Shown piece after piece: positions 1 to 12,603 of a stretch of 64,000 nucleotides of DNA (its first letter is position 1; each line of letters starts with the position of its first letter). The stretch spans positions 62,001 through 126,000 of the forward strand of contig JAVXUO010001657.1 in assembly GCA_033065855.1 (NCBI GenBank), read 5' to 3'. Under the pieces are notes generated by a model that was given only the letters and a program-made list of their open reading frames with translations, ran no database searches and had not been told where the DNA came from. Source of the stretch: Escallonia rubra. Its lineage: Eukaryota > Streptophyta > Magnoliopsida > Escalloniales > Escalloniaceae. A program made the translations under genes and the position numbers.

Positions 1-2754
1 TCGGGATGGAAATTGAAAGGGGATCGTGATAGCTTGTGTAATATGAGAATCTAAAGCACAACCAAGAAGAGAAAGTGATTAGGGTTTCGAATTTGGCAAG
101 GTTTCAGTGTGCGTGGGTGTGTGTTCTTCAATTTCGGTAATGGGTATGGATTAGCGTGGTATAATTATGTAAATTGGATGGACTTAGGGCATTAAAATGT
201 AAATTGCAATCCGATTAAGTGATAAAAAGTGAGGAAAAGTGAGAAATTCAGGTGGGATTGAAGGAGAAATGTGCTCAGGGGTGTGTGACGGCTGAAGGGG
301 GAAGAGGATGAGTGTGTGTGGTCAAGGTGTGTTAGTGTGTGTGATGATCTGAATAGTAACATGTAATTGTCGCTAAAGATAAAAAGTGATGAAGCAGTTT
401 CTTATCCAATTTTTTAAAACTCGTTAGGGTCCGATTTAGCCAAAGCACAAAACAGAGACCCTAGTTATTTTTTAGAGATCTACATTGTGGAAACATTTCA
501 TATTTTTCCGAGGTTGGGAAGAGGGTTAATGAACATTGTGATTTTGAAATGTACAGTGGAATTTAAAATACAAAACTAGCGCTGTTTCGCTCAAACATTT
601 TATGAGGACCCTAGGATGCTGAGAAGTTTTATTTCTAAAAATTTCTGGTCATTTCAAGGTCGTTAGCTATTTTTGGCCGAATAGGCTTTTAAGCACTCGG
701 TCTAGACACTAGTTCGAAATTTTTGGGCGAAAATTTTGTAAAATATGTTTTAGGTCAAAAATGATTTCAAGATGCTAAAAATAGCGTTTTAAAGTGGTTT
801 TGAGATTTTTTTGGCGACGGTAACCATCAGGTTGTATTTTGGTAATTTGTCATGTTGGCACTAAATTTTTGGGAACGCGTGTTATCCAGCGTCCCGAGTG
901 ATGGGAAGTGAGGAATGGTGTTAATACATTAAATAACAGGAGTGGTTATTATGGAGGAATCGATAAGGCTGGGTTAATGATCGGTTATCGGATCGGATTA
1001 ACAAGTTGTCGTAAGACGCTATAAACTATTAAGTGGGAAGGGGTACAATAAGGAGTGCGTATATGTGGAATGATGTCTAACGAGCAGAGTATTATTTCAC
1101 TAGGTGATGCAGCTCGTTACGATCAGAGATTGTGAGTTGCTTCAGCTATAAGCCAATGAGGTAAGGACAATGCGGTTCTATTATGCTAATTCATTGTTTC
1201 GAATAGCATGCCATGTTGATGACGTTTTGTTGGACTCTTGTGGTTATGATTTGACACCGGTAATTATTGTAACCGGTATTCGTTGATTTGGAATTACGTT
1301 GTTGAGGACTTAAGGTTGAGTAATTTCCCTTAGTCCGCCATGTTGATGAAGTTTGGTAAGAATAAGTCGGGTTCTAGTACGCTATGATTCGATTTGATTA
1401 GTATACCTGACGTTGGGGATGATATTGCGTAGAGGATGTGTGAGACCTCGTCGATTATTGATAGCCGATATCTCTCATGTTTAAGAACACCATTAAGGAC
1501 TTGTGGCATACTTCTCCCTAGTCCGCCCTGTCGCTGGCGATGATGTTGTTGAGGTCATTGCGTGTTGTTGTGAAATGTCGGCACTTATTGGTAGTCGACA
1601 TTTCTCTTATGCAAGAACGTTGTTGAGGGCTTGCGGCAAACTTCTCCCAAGTCCGCCCTGTTGATGGTGTTACGTTGAACTCTTGTTGTTAGGTCTGAAC
1701 ACCAGTTGATCTTCTGATATGGTATTCCTTGTTGAGCTGTGTTGTTGAGGAGATAAGGTGGAATAAATTTTCCCTTAGTCCCCCCAGTTGATGAAGTCCT
1801 GTTGCTTGGCTATAACGGGGTTAGGGAAAGCACTCTAGATGAGTTCCCTGCTCGTTGGCAGTGTCTCTTCTATTTACCTAAGACTGAGATGAACATCCCG
1901 TAAATTGGGACATCAATATGAGGAGGATGGCCTATGAAATATGATCACTGGCAAAGAGGATGTAGGGCGCGCGAGTCGTGTCTTGTCGAGTCTAGTCTGT
2001 CATGTCTGAGTTGCATTGCATTTGATTTTCTTTTGATGTTAATGATTTTAATGACTTGTATTTCGTTGATGTTTATCTTTTCAATTTCCTGTTTTAGTGT
2101 TCACTTGCATAGTCGGTCAGTCAGTCTTGTCCATGAGGAGGTGGCAATAATGCTGCTCTGTTGGGCCTTAAAGCCGCTCAGTCTAACGAAAGAAAAATTA
2201 TCGTTTGACAAGTTATGTTGATGCTGAAATTTATTGTATACTCTGGATTCATTGCTATCGTTGAGATGATTATTATTCCTCCGAGTCTTTTTTGAATCAT
2301 TAGTATACGATACTCCTCGTGTTGTCTTTACTGGGCGATTTGTGCTAATTCCTTATGTTGTATTGTGCAGGCTATAGGGTGGATCAAGGAAAATTCCCTA
2401 GAAAAAGAGAAGAGAAACAAGCTAGAAAACTTGAGCAAGGGGATAGGTTGTGTGAGGTAAGACAAGCTGGAAATGGTGAGATAAAGGTTGAGTTGCGAGA
2501 TAGATTAATAAGAGTCACACGACTACAGTCGTATATTAGGTTGTAACCATTCATGTTGTTTAGAGACTTAAAAGTCTTCCGCTGCAGTATGACGTATGTT
2601 TGTAAGAAATTTTTTTGTAAGGACGCATTTTGGAGCGTCAATTAATGATGTATGCGTATGGGGATGTAGTTGCTCTGTATTTAGCACAGGGATTTGAATG
2701 TAATTATGATCGATAACTCAGGGCGGTGACGTCACCTGGGTTGAGGGTGTCGCA
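1..2754 (+). mobile_element. Long gypsy-type LTR, left end outside window
   Basis: This matches the 5' LTR at 34768-40145 over its whole length, including the GT-rich stretch near 300, the block around 640-720 and the terminal TGTCGCA at 2748-2754. Position 1 corresponds to about 34768, so roughly the first 0.5 kb of the LTR lies off the window. No primer site follows; the next bases belong to an inverted relative, so it behaves as a solo LTR inserted there. It contains no coding capacity and the small ORFs in it are not supported. Confidence 0.8.
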
Positions 2755-3799
2755 GTTCACTACCACCCCAACACCCCAAATCTGCTTCAAGACAACATTT
2801 CAGGTATTTTACAACTCTTTTCGGTGTAACAAGTCCCTTGGAAAATTTTATCGAGAAAATTACCAAAATACCCCTCTTCGGGCAACAATTTACCAAAATG
2901 CCTCATGAGGGTTCCCGACATGAGAAAAATTTCAAAACCACTTTAAAATGCTATTTTAAGCTTGCCAAAGTTATTTTTGACCTAAAAAGAATTTTGAAAA
3001 ATTTTTGGCCGAAAATCCCAAATCGGTGTTCAGACCGAGCCCTTAAAAGCATGTTCGGCAAAAAATAGCTAATGACTTCGGGATGACTCAGAATTTTGGG
3101 AAATGAAACTTCTCATAATCCTAAGGTCCCCATAAAATTTTTGCGCAAAACCACATTCGTTTAATATTTTAAACTTCACCGTAAAGTTCCAAAATCACCG
3201 CATTCGTTAACCCCCTGCCGGACCTCAGAAAAATCTGAAAAGTTTCCCCGATGTAGGTATTTTAAAAATAGTTGGGGTCTTTGTTTTGAAATTTGGCTAA
3301 ATATGACCCTAAGTATTTGTAAAAATTCAAATTTTAAACTGATTACTTAATTTCCATCTTTAGTGACAAAAACAGTCACTATTCACATCTGCACACACAC
3401 TCACCTTCCTCCTCCAACCTGCTGCATACCTGGGTGCACACTCCACACACTCACGAATGGATTTCCTCATTAATTTCCATCTTATGTTATCCAAACACAT
3501 TAATATACACCGAATTCATGACCTAAACTCATTTTTATACATCAATTTCGCACTATTAAACACCATCCATCCATACCCATTACAAACCCAAAGAACACAC
3601 ACTAACATACCCACAACCACACCCCGAACACACATTTCCCATGAAACCCTAATTATGTTCTCTTCATTCTCCATTTTAAGCTTTCATCTACATTAACTAC
3701 AACAAAAATTATCACAATTCTTCTCTTCCCCACCCACATATAAAACCGAAACACATATATATTTATATGTACTATATATATTCAACCGAATTTCATCCA
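2755..3799 (-). mobile_element. Inverted long LTR, first part (continues at 18107)
   Basis: The reverse complement matches the middle of the LTR at 34900-35760, including the GCAGATTTGGGGT block and the region around 35440-35540. It is the target into which both the plus-strand LTR ending at 2754 and the Tat-like element starting at 3800 were inserted. The remaining part resumes at 18107. No gene is seen here. Confidence 0.8.
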
Positions 3800-4254
3800 T
3801 GATATGGCTAAATGAAATGAGCTCATCCTACCAGGTGGTGACACGTGGCAAGATTAGCTTATGGTCAACAAAGGGTCCCATATCTGAAGGGATCTCTATT
3901 AGAGATGTCAGAGTCCTAGAAGAATACTAATGCTTCCGAGAGAGGATGATGATTGGATCAATATGGACTCTAACGTGATCTTAGCTGGTCTCTAGACCTA
4001 TCAGAAGAGAGTTGCAAGATGATCAGGACTCTGTCAGCCGAGTCTATATTATGAAGAGGCCTTCAGGTACGTTGACAGGTTCACACATAGGCACAGCTAG
4101 TGCATTTCTACTATTCAAAGTTCTACCCCTGTAGCAACATTTGACTTTAGCATCGAAGCTTCCTCCGCTGGAACACCCCTGGCGGTCACTCTATGTTCTA
4201 TTTTGCAGGTCTATTTCCCGGCTGTGGCTCCTGATCAATATTCTAGCAGCAACA
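3800..4254 (+). repeat. 5' LTR of Tat/Retand-like element
   Basis: 455 bp, starting TGATATGGCTA and ending AGCAGCAACA. It pairs with 17656-18106. It is followed directly by the primer-binding site. Confidence 0.85.
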
Positions 4255-4273
4255 TTTTGGGCGCCATCCGTGG
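4255..4273 (+). other. Primer-binding site of Tat-like element
   Basis: TTTTGGGCGCCATCCGTGG lies immediately after the LTR. It resembles the TTTGGCGCCGTCTGTGGG-type site common in plant Tat-lineage elements. Which tRNA it pairs with was not tested. Confidence 0.65.
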
Positions 4274-4439
4274 GCCTGACAGGGAACATGGCCAGACAAA
4301 TATCTTCCAACACGTCTCCAGTCAGTTGCTCGATTCATAATCGACGAATGCGATCCAGTGGCTCTCACCGAAAGGACCAACGTTTGACACCGTCTCATCA
4401 ATATTCCAGCGATGACCGAGTTAATGTAACTTATGTTAT

Positions 4440-6000
4440 GCCCTAGATGAGCGACGGTTCAAGGGGAATTTATTCCCCAACTCCCACGCTAAAAAGAGGA
4501 CTCCTTCATCACCACCTAAGCCGAAAGCTTTTCAAAACGCCGAACGCGGATCTAACAAGGGAGATCCATGAGCTTAAAGGCATGGTTAGTACTTTACAAA
4601 GAACGCTTGAAGTTGTGGTTCCTACGACTTCCACCGACTAGACTCACTTGGATCCCAGTGACCTCCGCCTTAAGCTGACCTCAAGGTTAAGTTATGGCCA
4701 AAAGTATAGATTAGAGGCTGATCCTAGTTATTGTCCCCAAAAGGAGGCCGATGAGCATGTTACCAGGAGCGGTTCATGCTTCTGGCGGGAGACATCAATG
4801 GAGGGGAGTACAGATTCGTCTCCCATTCTGGGCAACGATCTCGTGGTCGCTGCCATGCTGACAGGGGACGACGTCCCCAAGGATGGGTTCCCCATGAGGC
4901 AGGGGAAGTACGCCCCCAAGGATGAACTTCTCATAAAACCGTCTCTGAACTCCGCCCAAAGGAATTCTCTCCCCCAAGGGAGGATTCTGGGTACCCCTAT
5001 CCGAGGCGATTGAAAAAGCGAAGTTGCCTCCCAATTTTTGAATGCCACAATGTGATATGTACGATGGGAGTGGGGATCCCGGGGAGCACGTCTACTAATT
5101 TCAAACGAACATGTTACTCCTCCAGGTTTTCGATGCTGTCATGAGCCGTACTTTTCCAACCACATTGAGCGGCCCATGCGTGGTTCAAGTCCCTACCACC
5201 AAGATCAATTCACTCATTTGCTCAACTCTCTGATCTGTTTCAGAAACATTTTGTGAGCAGTTGAACCAGAAGGAAGAATTCAGCAAGCCTTCTCAACATG
5301 GTACAAGAGAGGAACGAGTCTTTGTCATAATATTTGGGAAGCTTCAAAGCAGCAACGTTGGAAATCGACAATTTAGATGAGTTGGTGAAGTACACCGCTT
5401 TCCTGTGCGGACTTCGAGCCACTTCCAAATTTACGTTTGTAGTCAACAAGAGTCCCCCTGGTAGCATGAGCGCGCTGTTGGATAAAGCCAACAAATACAT
5501 CCAGTCCAAAGAATACTTGGAAACACATAAGAGACATCGAGGTGATAACAGGCAAGAACAAGGGAAGCGAGCCCGAGATAATAGTCCCAGAGGAGGGGGA
5601 AACTCTAAGCGCTCAAGGCGGGATGAAAGACACCCTAATGAGCTGTTTGATATGAAAAATCTGACACCGTTAAATGCTAGGCCGTCACAAATCCTTCATG
5701 AAATAAAGGATAAGGAGATCTTAGAGCGATCGGACAAAATGAGGTCAACACCGAGTAAAAGAGATAGAAATTTGTGGTGCCGATATCACAATGACCATGG
5801 CCACACCACGGACAATTGTGAGTCGCTCAAGCGGGCAATAGAAGCTCTCATCAAGCGAGGGGATTTTAAGAAATTTGTCAATAGAAGATATGACAGAAGG
5901 GAAGCCGCTCCCTTAGCAAGAAAAGAAGAAGCGCAAGAAAATGCATGCACCATCAACACTATCTCGGGGGGAATTGCAGCTGGAGGTTCGTCTGGATAGG
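4440..6000 (+). pseudogene. gag: gag region of Tat-like element (broken)
   Basis: The best preserved part (about 5334-5999) reads as a gag C-terminal half: a helical capsid-like stretch, a very basic Arg/Lys-rich linker and a knuckle-like CRYHNDHGHTTDNC motif near 5780-5820. In this clade gag forms the particle and binds RNA through that motif. Upstream sequence from about 4440 is gag-like but eroded. It lies between the primer site and the protease. The frame is interrupted and no functional product is expected. Confidence 0.7.
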
Positions 6001-6023
6001 GGCCAAAAGCTTACGCGAGAGAA

Positions 6024-6617
6024 GTGTACACCAATGTTGGGCCCTCAGCTAAGAAGCAGAAAACAGAGCCAGTCCTAACAATATCTTTCTCTGAGGAAGA
6101 TGTTGGGGACACCAAGACACCCCATGACAACCCCCTAGTGGTTACACTCCGAGTGCGCAACTTCGACGTGAAGAGAATCCTCGTGGATAGTGGGAGCTCG
6201 GCAGAGGTCCTCTTTTATGAAGCATTCCAAAAAATGAACATCCCATCCGCCGTCTGTGCAAGATAGACACGCCCCTCTATGGATTCTCCAACCACCCTGT
6301 GGTTTGCGAAGGGATCATTGCACTACACATTGCCGTGGGCACCCCCCCCCCCCGGCTCAAGCAAAGTTAATGTTGGATTTCGTGGTGGTCCGTGTTCTTT
6401 CAGCCTATAATGTAATCCTCAGCAAAACATCGTTGAACCAATTGAAAGCAGTGGTATCTACGTACCACATGAAAATGACGTTCCCCACGGAACACAGAGT
6501 TGGAGAAGTCAAGGGAGACCAAGTGGTGGCTCGGCAATGCTACATGGCATCGTGCGGAACCAAAAGTAACGAGACTCGTATAATTGAAGACTTGAGAAAT
6601 AAAACGAAGGTCGAAAG
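6024..6617 (+). pseudogene. Aspartic protease region of Tat-like element (broken)
   Basis: A retropepsin-type active-site motif, ILVDSGSSAEVLF, lies near 6178-6216, followed by residues typical of the plant gypsy protease-to-RT linker. The protease normally cuts the gag-pol polyprotein. The coding sequence stops at the target duplication of the solo LTR at 6618 and resumes after 8757. The region is broken. Confidence 0.7.
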
Positions 6618-8757
6618 TGTAATACCCTGAAAATTTTCTTTTCTTTGTGTGAAATTAGTATTTTTGAATAAATAAATTTGTGTTCTTTTGTTAAAAAATT
6701 AAGAAAATGGTTTGGGATTATTTTTGAAATTTTTGGTCGAATGAAAGTGGTTTCGTTCGAATCAAAATGAAGGGAAATGGTGTTTTGGAATTTATGAAGT
6801 TTTCAGTCGACTAAAAGTGGTTTTTAGTCGACTAAAAAGGGTTTCTGAAACTTTTAGTCGATGAACAGAAACTTTTAGTCGATGAACAGTAACTTCAGTC
6901 GATGAATAGTACTTTCAGTCGACTTAAAACTATTTTCGGTCTACTTAAAGTTGTTTTTGGTAGAATTAAAAGTATTTTCATAAAAGGTGTTTTCAGTAGA
7001 CTAAAAAGGTGTTTTCGGTCGACTTAAAAGTGTTTTGAATCAAGAGAAAAAACGGCTGAAGGTTTGAGTCGACTTAAACTTGTATTGCTTTGAATGAATA
7101 GTGTAATTTATTTACCTTCATACAAATAGCCTCTTTGTTTTATTTTAGCCCTTTTGTTCTTAGTTCCTTGTTCCTTTGCGGAGGAGATAGAGAGAATGGA
7201 ACGCTTGGAAAGCTCTTTTGGCGCTAGAGTGGTGCTTTGAGGTTTTATTTTGTTCGAAAGCTTGTTTGAGGTAAGGCTTTGAACAATCTTGTTGTGGTAA
7301 GGGTTTGAACATTCTTGCTGTGGTAAGGGTTTGTAACGTTTTTGCTATGGTATGGGTTGCTTCTTTAAATTTGAAAAAAGAGTTGTTACGGTTGATTTAT
7401 CTTGTTTTGAAAGGGTTTATACGATTTTTGCTGTGGAAAGGTATCTTCGAAAATCCGAAGGCTTATATTTTCGTCACTTTTGATTCATCTATGCTCGTTT
7501 GTAATTGATTGCTCCACTTTTGCCTTCATTGAGAACCTTGTTTACCCCTTCTCATTTGTGCCTTAATGATGCACAACTTTGAATTTGTACATTTGTGACC
7601 GTCAATTTAAGATTGACATTGACTATGTTGAACAACTCTCAAATTGAGAGGGTCCTTTGGACACATGTTTGTTATACTAGAGAGCCGAAGCCTCCTAGTA
7701 TGCTCCGGAGCACACGTTTGATGTTTGGTTCGACATTTGGGTCTTATGACCACCACAGTCATCGTATGTTTGTAGCGTACCCGACATATAAATGAAATGT
7801 GTTTGGGGTTAAACGCTTAATGACGTTTGCTTTGGTATTTGACAGTAAGATATAATTGCTCACTTTCGTACCTTCGGGCTTGTATTTGATTTGGGTTCTT
7901 TGGACCACCTTGTGAACATTTCGTATATTTGATTCGCCTTATTTGCATTGTAGTCAATTGCTATATCTTGTTCGTCAAAGATTTGGTTTTGTTTTGGACT
8001 ACAAATGATTGTATTTGCTTCCCATTTGTTTTTCACTTACTGGGCTATTAGAGCTCACCCCCTACTCGTTTGTTTTGTCCCTTACCACAGGTATCAGACG
8101 TGGTTTTGGGCGTGGCATGTTTGGGGGAATTTAGAGCATTTAGTTTTTGTTAGTATAATTGAGCATGTAAATCATTTGAGAACTCCACCCGGAAGTGAGT
8201 AATTTGGCTTTGAGACTTGGAATCTGTATTGAATAGTAGAGCTTTGGTCATATTAGTTGGTTTTAGTGGATTTTGATGAGGAAGATTATTAGTTAAGTTT
8301 TTGAAAGGATTGTATTTAAACTCTTGGATCTTTTGAGATAAGTAAGATTGAGATTTAGATAATGGTGTTTGTGGCATCTGCTATATCTTTATAATGGTTA
8401 TGTCATTGGCGTGTTTGGATCTTGGTTTAAAGACGTGTATGGACCCTGAAGTTAGAGTATTAATCTTATGAGCAAAATTGGATAATGAAATTCTTTTTGG
8501 AGACCTTTACCCCGATATGGGTGATTTGATAGAATTAATTCTTGTGTAAATTATTTCACCGCTGCGTTTGGTAATTATTTTGTAAAGGAATACTCAGTGG
8601 AATTATTTTGGTGAACAGATTGTCTTAGAATTTTTTTTGTGGATATATTTTATCTTAGAGGATTTAGTTGCTCTGTCTATACCGTTATCTTTAGAACTGT
8701 AATGGTATATAATGGAGTTTGATGTTAGTCGCGGCCTCTCGTTTTTTGGGCGTGACA
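6618..8757 (+). mobile_element. Solo LTR inside the Tat-like pol
   Basis: 2.14 kb starting TGTAATACCC and ending GGCGTGACA, flanked by GAAAG (6613-6617) and AAAAG (8758-8762), a 5 bp duplication with one change. Tat pol sequence flanks both sides. It holds no internal coding region or primer site, so it is a solo LTR. The layout (TTACTGGGCT...CACAGG near 8037-8090) links it to the other long LTRs in the window, though the sequence is diverged. Confidence 0.85.
6797..7082 (+). repeat. Palindromic GTCGAC repeat cluster in solo LTR
   Basis: About a dozen variants of TTTTAGTCGACTAAAA recur every 20-35 bp. The copy at 6822-6837 is a perfect 16 bp palindrome. The cluster lies in the upstream part of the LTR, where U3 control sequences would be expected. 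Confidence 0.75.
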
Positions 8758-10254
8758 AAAAGAGGCAAGCCAGCTGAGGACCTGGTAGAGATGGAGTTAT
8801 ACCCTGGGAACAAGGAAAAGACAGTGAGGATTGGAACATGATTAGCAGAAGGCCTCAAGCTCAAGCTTGTTAATCTTCTGCAAAGTTACTCAGACATATT
8901 CATGTGGATAGCATCTGATATGCCCGGGATCGATCCCGAGGTAATCACCCATAAATTGAATGTAGACCCGCTCAAGAAGCCGGTCAAGCAGAAGAAGCGG
9001 ACATTTGCCCCGGAAAGGCAAGTGAAAATTGAGGAGGAGGTGGATAAGTTATTGGCAGCCGGATTCATCAGGGAAATTTCTTACCCTGATTGGATTGCCA
9101 ATGTTGTGATGGTACCCAAATCAGGCGACTGTTGGCGTATATGCATCGACTTTACTGACCTTAACAGAGCATGCCCAAAGGACAGCTACCCACTTCCTCG
9201 GATTGATATCCTCATTAACGACACCTCGGGTCATGAATTACTGAGCTTCATGGATGCCTATTCGGGGTACAATCAAATAAGGATGTCTAAAAATGACATC
9301 CTTAAAACCTCCTTCATCACAGAGCGAGGGCACTACTGCTATAGAGTCATGCCCTTTGGGCTCAAGAACGCGGGTGCTACATATCAACGTTTGGTCAACA
9401 TGATCTTTCGCCACTTAATCGGGAAGAACATGGAAGTATATGTGGATGACATGCTAGTGAAAAGCGTCAAAGCAGGAGCTTATGTTGAGAACCTCAAGGA
9501 AACCTTTGACATCCTAAGATCTTACAAGATGAAGCTAAACCCACTCAAGTGCGCATTTGGAGCAGCATCTGGCAAGTTTTCAGGGTTCATAGTTTCCCAA
9601 CGGGGCATCGAGGCCAACCCAGAGAAGATAAGCACCATTCATGCCATGAATCAACCCAAGACAATCAAACAAGTGCAAGAACTCACAGGAAAAGTCGTCG
9701 CTTTGGGGAGATTCATGTCAAAATCTGCCAAAAAATGTCTGCCTTTCTTCAGGGCCATCAGGAAGGCGAAAGATTTTGTCTGGACGGAGGAATGCCAGAA
9801 ATATTTTGAAGAATTGAAGCGATACTTAGTGTCCCCTCTTCTTCTCACTAAGCCGCTCACAGGTGAACTCCTCTTCCTCTACTTATCGGTTAGTAAAGTG
9901 GCGGCTAACACCGACTTATTTCGAGAAGAGAACGATACGCAGAAGCCTGTTTACTATGTAAGCAAGGTTTTACAAGATGTGGAAATGAGGTATACCCGAA
10001 TAGTCAAAATGGCTCTAGCCCTGATTACTTCGGTCAGAAAACTCCGACCTTATTTCCAATCGCATACGATCACAGTTTTGACTGACCAGCCTTCGGGGAA
10101 AGTTCTGCAAAGTCCTGAGGCGTCGGGAAGGCTGGTCAACTGGTCGGTAGAGTTAGGGGAATTTGACATCAAACACAAGCCCCGCGTCGCAATTAAGGCC
10201 CAAGCCTTATCAAATTTTGTGGTTGAGTGCATTGTACCAGAAAACCCCCCATAA
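8758..10254 (+). CDS. pol: Reverse transcriptase and first RNase H of Tat-like element
   Basis: A long open stretch (8902-10254, 450 codons) carries the RT signature: a template-binding WRICIDFTDLNRACPKDSYP block near 9130-9190, MDAYSGYNQI near 9250, MPFGLKNAGATYQ near 9350 and the catalytic YVDDM near 9438-9452. A degenerate gypsy RNase H follows from about 9830, with KPVYYVSKVLQ and VLTDQPSGKVLQ. RT copies element RNA into DNA and RNase H removes the RNA strand. Sequence just upstream (8758-8900) matches the RT N-terminal linker. As part of a broken element it is unlikely to act on its own. Confidence 0.88.
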
Positions 10255-10690
10255 CTAATCATCTCTGAAACTTCGGACCCTTGGCTCCTTTATGTCGATG
10301 ACTCATCTACGGTGGGTAGCAGTGGAGCAGGCATTATATTGGTCAGCCCGGAGAAATTTGTTATTGAATACGCTCTTCGTTTTGACTTCCAAGCATCAAA
10401 CAATAAAGCCGAGTACAAGGCACTTCTGGCAGGGATAAGACTGGCACACTTCTTAAAAGTAGATTCTCTCTCCGTTCACAGTGATTCCCAATTAGTGGTG
10501 AACCACATTTTGGGAGAATACGAAGCCCAAAATGAGAGAATGATCCAATATCTTCAAGTTGTAATGACTCAGGCAGCCAGGTTCAAAAATTTTACTATTC
10601 ACCAGAAACCAAGGGATCAGAATGCTCAAGCAGATTCCCTATCTAGGCTAGCCTCCACAGACGTTTCAGAGTTCTCCCGAGCAGTATACG
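10255..10690 (+). CDS. Second (archaeal-type) RNase H domain of Tat-like element
   Basis: After the first RNase H comes a separate RNase H fold: GSSGAGIILVSP, SNNKAEYKALLAGIRLA with the conserved Glu, and LSVHSDSQLVVNHILGEYE with the conserved Asp. An additional RNase H of archaeal type between pol and integrase is a known trait of the Tat clade. It probably assists or replaces the weakened first domain in removing RNA from the hybrid. It lies directly before the integrase region. Confidence 0.8.
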
Positions 10691-11660
10691 TTGAGCTCCT
10701 CACCACGGGAAGATTACCTGAAGAGCTGAGTGAAGCATGCAACCTGCGCTCCAAAGCTGCTCGGTATGCTCTTGTAGATGGGGCCCTTTACAAAAAGTCT
10801 TTCAACCTACCATATCTCAAGTGTTTAAGCCCTAGAGAAGCGGATTATGCGTTGCGGGAAGTTCATGAGGGCATTTATGGGCTGCATTTAGGCGGATGGA
10901 ATCTAGCACACAAAATCCTAAGGCAAGGTTACTACTGGCCGGGAATGCAAAAGGACACTGTCAGTTTCACAAGAAAATGTGACCAATGCGAGAAGTTCGC
11001 TCCTCTCTCGCATACGCCGGCAACTTTGCTCATTATCTTAACTTCTCCAATTCCCTTTGCGATGTGGGGGATGGATATTCTGGGTCCATTTCCTATGGCA
11101 ACAGGTCAATGACGTTTTGTGATAGTCGCCATCGACTATTTCACGAAGTGGACCGAGGCTGAACCGCTGACTACTATAACAACGGCAAAGTGTGAAGAAT
11201 TCTTTTGCAAGAACGTTGTTTGTCGTTTTGGGGTTCCAAAAATCCTGATCAAGGATAATGGGAAACAATTCGACAACTCCAACTTTCAGAACTTTTGTAA
11301 AGGCCTTTCCATTAATCTTCGCTTCACATCAGTGGCCCACCCCCAATCGAATGGACAGACGGAGAATATGAACTGAAGCATTCTTCAAGGCTTGAAGAGA
11401 AAACTCGATGAGGCCAAGGGGGCATGGGTAGATGAGCTCCCCAAGGTACTTTTGGCATATCGAACAACTCCTCACTCCGTCACGGGAGAAACTCCTTTTC
11501 TACTATGTTTTGGGACGGAGGCATTCTTGCCTATTGAAGTAGGACTCCCAACAGTTCGAATATTGCAGTTTACGGAGGAAGAGAATGAAGTGAACCTTCG
11601 AGGAAATCTCAATCTCTTAGAGGACATGAAGCCCTGGAGAGATCGATCTTAATAAAGTGG
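10690..11660 (+). pseudogene. Integrase region of Tat-like element (broken)
   Basis: The zinc-binding HHCC part is visible near 10860-11005 (HEGIYGLHLGGWNLA...CDQCEKFAP), then the DDE core: MGMDILGPFP near 11070, DYFTKWTEAEP near 11135, DNGKQFDN near 11257 and HPQSNGQTEN near 11338. The tail runs LLAYRTTPHSVTGETPF to about 11660. Integrase inserts the DNA copy with a 5 bp duplication. The frame is interrupted and the region is non-functional as it stands. Confidence 0.82.
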
Positions 11661-12090
11661 AGGATTGCTTGGCGTTATAATCGAAGAGTTCACACGAAGC
11701 TGTTTCGAATGAGAGATTTAGTCCTCTGAAAGCTAGAAGTGTCAGACCCAAAAGAGGCCATCGAGAAATGATCGCCAAACTGGGAAGGTATTACATATCG
11801 AAAGTGCTAAGACCAGGTGCCTACTCATTAGAGACGCTTTCAGGGGACCTAATCCCTCGAACTTGGAATGCGGAGAATCTACGGCGGTACTATCAATAGT
11901 ATCTTGTGCAAACGCAAGATACGTTCCTTTTTTGAGGGCAAGTAGAGTAGACTTTGGATGAAACAAAACTCAAAATTTTTTGCAGCTTAGTGTTTAGTTA
12001 GTCAGATGAATAACAGGGTTGTAGGAATCCCATTGTAATTTCAGTCTTTCTGGTTAAGTAATGAAGACTTTTCTTTTCTGGCATAATTGC
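11661..12090 (+). other. Tat-like internal sequence after integrase
   Basis: Eroded integrase C-terminal and spacer sequence (a KYYISKVLRPGAY-like stretch near 11790-11825) runs up to the solo LTR. No separate gene is supported. Confidence 0.5.
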
Positions 12091-12441
12091 TGATGCCAAG
12101 GAAAGTGGGTTCGTACCTACGTGGAGGTGCCACAAAGGCTGCAGTCCGAGTCAGCTTCCAAGTATGCAAGGTGAGAGACAGCAAGGACGGAGTAAGGGCA
12201 GAGAGCAAGGCTTCCCAGACAGGCCGTGAGGAGTGGCAATGCTGCGAAGGCAAGGCTGAGATGAGCAGGGCTGGCAATCGACAGTCCACGTCAAGGTCCG
12301 AGTCAGTGTCCAATGTTACGGTCCAAAGTTATGTCCAATTTGTCTTTCTCTCACTAGAATCCAAGAGCTCCCAAATTCTAGAGTGAGAAAGTGATTTTGT
12401 GATAATGAAGAAGAAGTCATCCTTTGTGTCATAAAGTGCAC

Positions 12442-12451
12442 TATTTATAGG
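12442..12451 (-). promoter_or_regulatory. TATA box of solo LTR copy A
   Basis: CTATAAATAG on the minus strand. The same box is kept in copy C at 60430-60439; in copy B the matching site (about 27408) has drifted. Position fits the U3/R border of an LTR read on the minus strand. Confidence 0.6.
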
Positions 12452-12603
12452 AAACAGTGTGCTTATGTCATAAAGTGCCACATGTCGTCCCCTGGGAGTG
12501 ACACGTCACCAGGGGGTCCCAAAATACTGGTTCTCCATTGGACTGCTGGTTCCCAAATTCACGTTGCCTGCCCCACACAGCGTCGCTCTACCTGTCTGAA
12601 AAC

